This document shows, in pieces, positions 33,381-39,220 of a stretch of 39,220 nucleotides of DNA. This DNA is from Muribaculaceae bacterium (GTDB taxonomy: Bacteria > Pseudomonadota > Alphaproteobacteria > Rs-D84). Location of the stretch: the NCBI GenBank assembly GCA_023665245.1, contig JAMPEH010000008.1, positions 49,807 through 89,026 of the forward strand. The letters run 5' to 3'. The position numbers and the translations under genes are program-made. The stretch's first letter is position 1. Each line of letters opens with the position of its first letter. The notes beneath the pieces were generated by a model. It was given only the letters and a program-made list of their open reading frames with translations. It did no database searches and was not told where the DNA came from.

Positions 33381-33430
33381 TCAATCAGTCGGCAATTAGG
33401 ATATTGAGATACGATGGCCAGTTGTGTACG

Positions 33431-35113
33431 TTACGCCTGGACGCGCTTGATCCACTTCAGGCCGTCGGTCTTGGTGGTGGGCATGTCGGCGATCTCCAGC
33501 CGGGTAGCCAGGGTCTTGAACACCACGGGCATGTTCCGCTCGCTGTACACGATGGCGGGCATGGTGTGGTTGTCAGAGCGCCGCAGCTGGTCGGTCAGGA
33601 AGGAGCTGTACTTGAAGTAGTTGTAGGTCTTCACCTGGGACATCTTGAAGTTGTTTGGGATCAGGTTCATATGAATCTGAGCGTCGTCGAACTGCTGGCT
33701 GGAGATGAAGTAGAACACTGAGGTGGAGGTCTTGATGCCGATGCTGTAGTTGATGGCGCCGGCGCCGCGGCTCTCCTCAGTCATCGCCTTGTCCATGGTG
33801 TAGTCGGTGTCCAGAATCCGCAGGATGTAGGGAGACACGCCCACGCGGAAGTGGCAGTCGGTGATGTTGTAGCGATCCTTCATCTTCAGGGCACACAGGT
33901 CCAGGAAGGGGATGAACTCGCGCTTCAGCCATTCCAGGTTGCCGTGAGCGAAGTTGGGGGGAGCCTCGTAGGGGAAGCTGCCCTCGTACTCATGGCCCTT
34001 ATCCAGGCCGCGCTTCAGGCGCTGGTCCTCCATGCGGCTGGAGATCACAGTGATGCTCTCAGTCATGGCAGTCACCACGTCGGTGTTGGCGAAGTGCTGA
34101 ATGCTGTTGCTGATGTCGGTCCGCTGCTCCTGGGTCAGGCTGACCTCGATGTGGGGGCGGGTCGGCACGATGAACTGCTGCATCCCGTTGCGGAAGCTGG
34201 TGTAGATAGGATGGGTGTGCTCGTGGTGAGACACGGTGGCATAGAAGTACACCTTGGTGACCTGGGGATCGCCGCGCAGGTACTTCAGGGTGGACTTGTC
34301 GAAGTCGATCTCGGCGTTGATGTCCACGGTCTCGATGGTGCCATCGGCCTTGCGGACGTTGAACAGGCAGGTCATCTGGTTGTTCTTGGCATCGAAGTAG
34401 GGAGTGGCGCCCTTGGCCATGAAGATATCCTTCTGATCAATCACCTCGTCGGCGATCTTAACCTCGATGTGGTCCACACGGACATCGCGGTTGATCCGGA
34501 ACAAAGGATTCTTGCCGGCCAGCAGGGGCAGATCCTTGACGTTGAGCTCAACGCCGTTCACCAGGGTGTCCACCAGCAGCTCGGTCTTGTCGATGAAGGG
34601 AGTCTCGGCATAGGGCGCCAGGGCGTCAACCAGATCCTCCTCGACGTCGTCCAGGGGAGCCTTGACGGTGGGGATGACCTCCTCGATTTCGACCATCTGC
34701 TTGTCCAGCGTACGGGTGTCGTACATACGGTGCACAACGGCCTCGTAGGGAGTACGCATGGTGGTGGCGATGGACGCGGTCAGGGTGACCAGATTGGGAG
34801 TCAGGCTGGCGGACTCGCTCAGGGCAGCGCCAGTAGCGTTGGCATCAGCCGCATACTCAACCAGGCTGTTTTTGAACAGCTGGGCCGCATCGGCGGCATC
34901 GGAGGTGACCATATCCTTGTAGGGAGCGTCCTGGCGGTCGCCGACGTAGTGCTCGAACATGACTTTCGCGATCCGGTCAGCAGCGTTCTGGACCTCGATG
35001 GACTGGACGCTGGTGGCCTGGGCCGCCTCGTTGCAGATAGTGCTCTCAGACAGAGCCTGGAGGATGTCGCTAATGTCGCGGTTTTTACTCATACCGCCAA
35101 ACAAAGCATTCAT
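33431..35113 (-). CDS. Probable major capsid protein
   Basis: This 560-residue protein has uniform, GC-rich codon use characteristic of the most highly expressed genes here. It lies downstream of an acidic candidate scaffold gene, and the prohead protease is encoded within about 3 kb on the other strand. The N-terminal ~100 residues are Ala/Ser-rich and helical, compatible with a cleavable delta-type region. The rest alternates strands and helices in a manner compatible with an HK97-like fold (KVYFYATVSHHEHTHPIYTS; FRVGVSPYILRILDTDYTMD). ATG at 35113 has AAAGGAG eight bases upstream. A strong terminator at 33351-33380 ends the unit. No capsid family signature could be read directly, so the call rests on size, expression style and context. 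Another abundant virion protein cannot be excluded. Confidence 0.72.
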   Translation of the reverse strand: MNALFGGMSKNRDISDILQALSESTICNEAAQATSVQSIEVQNAADRIAKVMFEHYVGDRQDAPYKDMVTSDAADAAQLFKNSLVEYAADANATGAALSESASLTPNLVTLTASIATTMRTPYEAVVHRMYDTRTLDKQMVEIEEVIPTVKAPLDDVEEDLVDALAPYAETPFIDKTELLVDTLVNGVELNVKDLPLLAGKNPLFRINRDVRVDHIEVKIADEVIDQKDIFMAKGATPYFDAKNNQMTCLFNVRKADGTIETVDINAEIDFDKSTLKYLRGDPQVTKVYFYATVSHHEHTHPIYTSFRNGMQQFIVPTRPHIEVSLTQEQRTDISNSIQHFANTDVVTAMTESITVISSRMEDQRLKRGLDKGHEYEGSFPYEAPPNFAHGNLEWLKREFIPFLDLCALKMKDRYNITDCHFRVGVSPYILRILDTDYTMDKAMTEESRGAGAINYSIGIKTSTSVFYFISSQQFDDAQIHMNLIPNNFKMSQVKTYNYFKYSSFLTDQLRRSDNHTMPAIVYSERNMPVVFKTLATRLEIADMPTTKTDGLKWIKRVQA

Positions 35114-35224
35114 CGCAAATTCTCCTTTCAGATTTTGATGTTGATTTTATCGCGTTCGCTGGAATGCTGTAGGGACCAGTTACTGGTTGTTCCACCAAAC
35201 CAGCGGTTTCCCTTATTCATATGT

Positions 35225-36010
35225 TTAGGACTTTCGGTTCTTAATCCCGTCAGTTTTAACATAATTGATCGCATCATTCACTTTTTTCGTGAAAATGAGA
35301 TACTGGGTGAGACTATCCTCGTAGTTAAGGATGGGAAACCGGTGCAGGATAAACGACTCCAATTCACCATGGAGGTTGTTCAGTTTGTCAATGGACAGCT
35401 CACGCACATCAGGATCAAGCACCGCCTCATTACGGTCAATAACACCAAGCGTCGCTGCGATCGTAGAACGGAGACTCACCAAGTTCTCGCCGATCGTCTT
35501 CTTGGCCAGAGCACGATCAAGCTTGGACAGTTGAACGATGTTGGTTTGGATGTTGGTTTCGCCATCGGGGTCTTCCTCTTCCGTATCAGCGCTCCCATCG
35601 TCATCAGCTTCCGGGAGACCATCAGGAGCGGGGCCGAGATCTTCCTCAGCATCGTCCCCATCCATAGAGAAGTCACCCATTCCACCATCGTCTCCACCTT
35701 CACCTTCTCCGCCTAAGCCATCCCCTTCGGCACCGCCTTCTTCCCCTTCCGGGGGCGCTTCACCGTCTTCGGCGGGAGGTTCCTCTCCTTCGGGGGCTTC
35801 TCCATCAGACTCTTCTGGATTTTCCTCAGTTCCGTCGGGGTTGTCTTCGTTATCGCTATCTCCGTCTGCGTCATCTTTGGTCTCCTCCTCTTCAGGCTCC
35901 TCGGTTTCCTTTTCCTTGGTCTCTTTCTCCTGCTCTTCCTGGTCCTTCTTTTTCTTCTCATCGTCCGCGGCTTCATCCAGGATGCGCTGGAGCAACAGGT
36001 TACTCAGCAT
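35225..36010 (-). CDS. Highly acidic protein, candidate scaffold or virion core protein
   Basis: This 261-residue protein has about 130 residues (20-150) of nearly uninterrupted Glu/Asp/Gly/Pro sequence (EEPEEEETKDDADGDSDNED and similar), followed by a folded helical C-terminal domain (TNIVQLSKLDRALAKKTIGE, later LHGELESFILHRFPILNYED). ATG at 36010 has GGAGG upstream. It lies immediately upstream of the probable capsid gene, the usual place for scaffolding proteins. A disordered acidic arm and a folded C-terminal domain fit a scaffold, but could equally be a DNA-mimic-like or minor capsid protein. No family is recognised. Confidence 0.8.
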   Translation of the reverse strand: MLSNLLLQRILDEAADDEKKKKDQEEQEKETKEKETEEPEEEETKDDADGDSDNEDNPDGTEENPEESDGEAPEGEEPPAEDGEAPPEGEEGGAEGDGLGGEGEGGDDGGMGDFSMDGDDAEEDLGPAPDGLPEADDDGSADTEEEDPDGETNIQTNIVQLSKLDRALAKKTIGENLVSLRSTIAATLGVIDRNEAVLDPDVRELSIDKLNNLHGELESFILHRFPILNYEDSLTQYLIFTKKVNDAINYVKTDGIKNRKS

Positions 36011-36029
36011 AATGCACGTTCCTCCTTCC

Positions 36030-37205
36030 TTAGCTCATCTGCTGACTGTTGATCTTTGCCCGAGTATTAGCGTCGTAGCGAACTCGCATAATACGCTCAT
36101 ATTCACGGTGAAGCTTTTGGCGGAAACGGATCAGTTCAATACGAGCTTTTTCATCACCGTTACGTTCCGCCATCTGAATCTTCTCTTCAACGATCTCCAG
36201 CTCATCTTTCAGCTGACCAACCAGGACAGCGCGATCCCTCTTATCTGTTGCACGATCGTATACCACCGAAATGATAAACGTGATTGCAGCCCATGCGGGG
36301 TTGAGCAGGCCAATCGCACCGGTGCGGAGCAGTCGCTTGATCTCGCGGTTGATTCGGAGAGACTCACCGACCATCTCTGCATGTTTCTTGTTCCGGCGCT
36401 CCTCCCGCATCTTCTTGACTTTGCGGGTAACGAACTCATCGAATTCGTTCTCGGCCTTCTTATGGGCAACCGCGAGGGCCTTAGCCTTTTCGACAGCATT
36501 GCTGACGATGCCCTCATTGATGACGGCTGCCTCAGCCAGGAGCTCCTGCTCTCGGTTGGAGATCCAGCTGTCGTAGTTCTCCAGAAGGTCAATCAGCTCC
36601 TGTGCATCCTCGGAAAGCGGGACTTCCTCGATCGGCTTTGTGTACACGATATCCTCAGGCTTCACGGCTTTCTCGATCTCTTTCTGGGTCATCGCATTGA
36701 TATCGAACGTGAACTTGGTGAGCGTCTGGTCAATCACAGACACAAACTTGATGGCATTCGGGTCATTGATCTGGCCCTTAACCATCTCGCCGACACCGTT
36801 GAGCCGCATGTGAATCATATCCAACATTGCTTTCACCTGAGAGAGATACTGAATCTGGTTCTTGTTCATAAAGGACAACTCCGAAGAAATCAGTACCCAC
36901 AAAGGAGAAAAGATGCCGGTATACACAGCCGGCTGCCAGAGGGCGATGAACATGGCGAGATCAGCACAGAACGAATTGCTGCTCAGAAGATTCGTATAAA
37001 TCGTGCCCCACTGTTCTACCGTCGGAGTTTGGCCGTCCTCCAACGTGCAAAGAAAAAAAGAACTGTAGAACTTAGAGCACTGACCCTCCGATCTGAACTT
37101 CGTCAGCTTACAGGTATTCAGCAACTTCTTGATCGAAGACACAATGGGATCAATCTTCAGCGTCTTCGATTCTACTGCTTCTTGCAGTAAAACGTTTTGA
37201 AGCAT
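36030..37205 (-). CDS. Unknown protein, 391 residues, coiled coil with one hydrophobic segment
   Basis: ATG at 37205 follows GGGAGGTGCTATTACACA. The N-terminal ~120 residues are mixed. Residues about 200-295 are a long charged helix (EKAKALAVAHKKAENEFDEF; KVKKMREERRNKKHAE). A hydrophobic segment (GAIGLLNPAWAAITFIISVV) follows near 303-320, then another charged helix (QLKDELEIVEEKIQMAERNG). It is the first gene of the capsid unit, with a TATA-like element at 37237-37248. A morphogenesis or virion role is likely, but no family is recognised. Confidence 0.8.
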   Translation of the reverse strand: MLQNVLLQEAVESKTLKIDPIVSSIKKLLNTCKLTKFRSEGQCSKFYSSFFLCTLEDGQTPTVEQWGTIYTNLLSSNSFCADLAMFIALWQPAVYTGIFSPLWVLISSELSFMNKNQIQYLSQVKAMLDMIHMRLNGVGEMVKGQINDPNAIKFVSVIDQTLTKFTFDINAMTQKEIEKAVKPEDIVYTKPIEEVPLSEDAQELIDLLENYDSWISNREQELLAEAAVINEGIVSNAVEKAKALAVAHKKAENEFDEFVTRKVKKMREERRNKKHAEMVGESLRINREIKRLLRTGAIGLLNPAWAAITFIISVVYDRATDKRDRAVLVGQLKDELEIVEEKIQMAERNGDEKARIELIRFRQKLHREYERIMRVRYDANTRAKINSQQMS

Positions 37206-37236
37206 TGTGTAATAGCACCTCCCTACTTAAATGGCC

Positions 37237-37248
37237 ATTATAGTAGTG
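37237..37248 (-). promoter_or_regulatory. TATA-like promoter element of the capsid unit
   Basis: The minus strand reads CACTACTATAAT, 32 bases before the start at 37205. It is a weaker version of the core. Confidence 0.5.
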
Positions 37249-37290
37249 TCCGACTAATAGGTTATTACATTAAAAGAAAAGAAACGGCCA

Positions 37291-37320
37291 GGGGTGGCGG
37301 CATTACAAATCCGCCACCCC
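37291..37320 (-). terminator. Hairpin terminator
   Basis: GGGGTGGCGG pairs with CCGCCACCCC across a ten-base loop. On the minus strand a GTTTCTTTTCTTTT tract follows. It separates the gene at 37333-37845 from the capsid unit. Confidence 0.85.
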
Positions 37321-37332
37321 ATGTTTGGGCTA

Positions 37333-37845
37333 TTACGCAAGGAGCCTAAGCGCGTCGTGGAGTATGATGATTCCGTGGATTCTGGACGATTTGATGCAGT
37401 GGGCATTGTGGTATTCAATCATATTAACCACTCCGGCAGTATCATCGAAATCATATTTGTAGCTGGTGTACACAGGGGACACTACCCGGTGCATTGCTGC
37501 CGGATGATCATTGCGGTCTCTGAGATGAATGGCAGTATTGTCGATAATCGCAGAGATATACGCCAAGCGCCGCGTATTCTTATCAGCAAACAGCACGATG
37601 TATCGTCTCCATTCCGGCACCACAACCGCGCACGGCACCAGGTCATCGTAATAACCAGTCTCAGACATATCGCGGATCTTCAGGGTTTCTACCAGTTTCG
37701 GCGTCTTCGAGATGATCTGAGCGGCACAATCAACCATGTCGTGCGATTGTCCAAGATCCGACTCCGATACGTCGGGGACATCAACCTTGTACTCTGTGAA
37801 CTTGATGTTGTCTATGGTCAACAGCTCACGCATTGTCATCTGCAT
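37333..37845 (-). CDS. Unknown protein, 170 residues
   Basis: I chose ATG 37845 (MQMTMRELLTIDNIKFTEYK), eight bases after AAGGAGG, over the ATG two codons earlier, which is only two bases from that site. The protein is strand-rich (DDLVPCAVVVPEWRRYIVLF; ADKNTRRLAYISAIIDNTAI) and soluble. No family is recognised. It follows the 113-residue protein closely and ends at a terminator. Confidence 0.75.
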   Translation of the reverse strand: MQMTMRELLTIDNIKFTEYKVDVPDVSESDLGQSHDMVDCAAQIISKTPKLVETLKIRDMSETGYYDDLVPCAVVVPEWRRYIVLFADKNTRRLAYISAIIDNTAIHLRDRNDHPAAMHRVVSPVYTSYKYDFDDTAGVVNMIEYHNAHCIKSSRIHGIIILHDALRLLA

Positions 37846-37859
37846 TGTCATAGCCTCCT

Positions 37860-38201
37860 TTACAGACCAGTATTCACAGACCTCCGGAGCATATCGATCA
37901 GCTTACTGAGCCTCTCGGTATTTCCGCTGTCCAGCGCCAATCTCATCTCAGCACCAAGAACTCGCAGGTTCGTAATATCCTCGACCCCGGTTACGTCGAC
38001 GATAGGACGTTTTGCGGCTGCAATTTTGACAGTTTCACACGCCGCGTCAACAGACTCGGTGAGAAGCCTCATGGTATCACGCGTTTGCCGCAACAAGGCC
38101 TTCATGCCGGGGTCGATGTTCGTGGGGTCCACCTCGATGGCCCCGATCTTGGTGATTGCAGGGTTCTGATTTTTCATACGACGCTTGTTCTCTTTAGTCA
38201 T
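37860..38201 (-). CDS. Unknown protein, 113 residues
   Basis: ATG at 38201 has AAAGGAG upstream. A basic N-terminus (MTKENKRRMKNQNPAITKIG) precedes a helical body (GMKALLRQTRDTMRLLTESV and EMRLALDSGNTERLSKLIDM). It lies divergently to the prohead protease, from which it is separated by 121 bases holding the promoters. Small basic-helical proteins here can be assembly factors or DNA-binding; no family is recognised. Confidence 0.75.
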   Translation of the reverse strand: MTKENKRRMKNQNPAITKIGAIEVDPTNIDPGMKALLRQTRDTMRLLTESVDAACETVKIAAAKRPIVDVTGVEDITNLRVLGAEMRLALDSGNTERLSKLIDMLRRSVNTGL

Positions 38202-38225
38202 ACTTATTTACTCCTTTGAATGTAT

Positions 38226-38253
38226 TTGAAGATTTCATCTTCACAGATATAAT
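38226..38253 (+). promoter_or_regulatory. Possible sigma70-like promoter of the prohead protease
   Basis: TTGAAG (38226-38231) and TATAAT (38248-38253) are 16 bases apart, 70 bases before the protease start. A second TATAAT occurs at 38291-38296. Confidence 0.4.
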
Positions 38254-38322
38254 ATGTATGCTGGATGTGGTTAGAATCAGGTGACATGTCTATAATCACA
38301 ATAGTAAGGAGGCATCAGACCA

Positions 38323-39204
38323 ATGATTCTTCGTGAGAACGTGGACTTTTACCTCATTCAGAATACGCTGGTTGATGAGAACCTTGCGGCTGAGAAACGC
38401 AAGATCATCAGCGAGAACGTAGTCAATGCTGAATGTGGAAGACTCTACACAATTACCTATCAGCAGGTCCTTCAGGACTTTGGCGTGCGCAACTGGAACG
38501 GCCGTATCTATACCAAGGATATCGTAATGAAGGCCTTGGATGGCAACCCCCTGATCCAGCACGACCTGAAGATGCGGACCTGGACTGCGGAATACGGCCA
38601 TCCCATGATTGAGAAGGGCCAAAACGAACTGGCTCGCCAGATGTCCATCAATCCCACCCTCGCCTGCAACACGATCAACCGCTACTGGGTGGACGGCAAC
38701 TACCTTATGGGTGAATGCACAACCCTCGCTGGCGGATACGGTGATGTTCTGCGGGATCGCATCCTGACTGGGTATCCGGCAATGGCTTCCTCCCGTGCTG
38801 TTGGCGGCGTCGACAAGACCGGAACTGTGCTCCCTGGGTACACTGTGGTCACTTTTGACACAGTTATCCGCCCGAGCCACAAGACGGCCTACATGGTCAA
38901 CGGCAGTGAGCACGTCAACGAGTTCCCGATGCTCCCGGGTGTCGAGAAAGCAAACTCTATGACCGAGTGCGCTATCCCGTACGACTACAACAGCGATCCG
39001 AGCTTCAAGGACTTCCTGCTGAGCGAGTCTGTTGGTCGTCAGAAGATCTCTATGATCTGCGACACCTTCAATCTGGACTACGACACCATGAGTATCAACG
39101 AAGGCTGCATCAACATCAGCCGACTGGACGGTAACACCAGGTCCACTATCGTTCTTCCGTTGAACCGAGTGGTTGACGCCGAGTACTTCCGGTTGTTCAT
39201 GTAA
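38323..39204 (+). CDS. Prohead maturation serine protease (gp21-like)
   Basis: This 293-residue protein matches the phage prohead protease family, which cleaves capsid and scaffold proteins during head maturation. Residues 56-62 (RNWNGRIY) match the family's NxNGRxY opening. YGHP at 91-94 carries the catalytic His (H93), and YPAMASSRAVGG at 151-162 carries the catalytic Ser (S156 or S157). Between them are the strands around NRYWVDGNYLMGECTTLAGG. The C-terminal ~100 residues beyond the protease domain (from about 195) are extra and may be a propeptide or targeting region. ATG at 38323 has AAGGAGG ten bases upstream. It is transcribed divergently from the capsid block, whose probable scaffold and capsid proteins are its expected substrates. 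Confidence 0.88.
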   Translation: MILRENVDFYLIQNTLVDENLAAEKRKIISENVVNAECGRLYTITYQQVLQDFGVRNWNGRIYTKDIVMKALDGNPLIQHDLKMRTWTAEYGHPMIEKGQNELARQMSINPTLACNTINRYWVDGNYLMGECTTLAGGYGDVLRDRILTGYPAMASSRAVGGVDKTGTVLPGYTVVTFDTVIRPSHKTAYMVNGSEHVNEFPMLPGVEKANSMTECAIPYDYNSDPSFKDFLLSESVGRQKISMICDTFNLDYDTMSINEGCINISRLDGNTRSTIVLPLNRVVDAEYFRLFM

Positions 39205-39220
39205 AGAAGTAAAAGAAACG

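Noticed and set aside
33851..35716. Long plus-strand open frame opposite the probable capsid gene
   Set aside because: It spans the capsid gene, the intergenic gap and part of the acidic gene in antisense, with no coding signals.
1..39220. tRNA genes, CRISPR arrays, insertion sequences or integration sites
   Set aside because: No cloverleaf, regularly spaced repeat, transposase or integrase was found by reading; short or degenerate forms cannot be excluded without a search.

Overview
The window is a segment of a large tailed-phage (myovirus, probably jumbo-class) genome. A contractile tail sheath with a putative tube protein, a prohead protease and a probable major capsid protein lie beside a phage-type multisubunit RNA polymerase fragment, a family B DNA polymerase, a chaperonin and a dNMP kinase. 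Genes are tightly packed, often overlapping by 1-20 bases, with strong AGGAGG-type ribosome sites. TAA, TGA and TAG are all used as stops, so there is no sign of code reassignment. The anaerobic ribonucleotide reductase pair (NrdD/NrdG) and the Shine-Dalgarno style suggest an anaerobic, probably Firmicutes-like host; this is inference. No tRNA, rRNA, CRISPR array or insertion sequence was seen.

Layout. 1-13602 (minus strand): start of an unknown gene, a C-terminal beta' RNA polymerase subunit, four unknown proteins, a GroEL-like chaperonin, an unknown protein, an RGG-box protein, a dNMP kinase-like protein, two small proteins, an HNH endonuclease, and the C-terminal half of a family B DNA polymerase (motifs B and C). 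13832-17325 (plus): a basic unknown protein, nrdD, nrdG. 17385-18214 (minus): a 27-residue microprotein and an unknown protein. 18600-21457 (plus): the N-terminal half of the DNA polymerase (3'-5' exonuclease and motif A), coupled to a possible sliding clamp. 21518-38201 (minus): the virion block, holding a putative tail tube, the tail sheath, many unknown small proteins (several membrane-spanning), a deoxyribosyltransferase-like protein, a protein with a degenerate metallopeptidase-like motif, a Dps-like ferritin, the probable capsid protein and an acidic candidate scaffold. 38323-39204 (plus): the prohead protease, divergent from the capsid block.

How it works together. The left part is replication, transcription and protein folding; the right part is head and tail morphogenesis. 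Many minus-strand units are bounded by a recurrent TATA-like element (core TACTATAA on the coding strand, without a clear -35 box) and by long, near-perfect hairpins followed by T-rich tracts. The most striking observation is the DNA polymerase cut between motifs A and B, with its halves divergently transcribed from opposite strands about 5 kb apart and an HNH endonuclease directly behind the C-terminal half. Also notable are the free-standing beta' C-terminal subunit, the chaperonin with conserved ATPase signatures, and a Dps-like protein with the exact ferroxidase ligand spacing inside the structural block.
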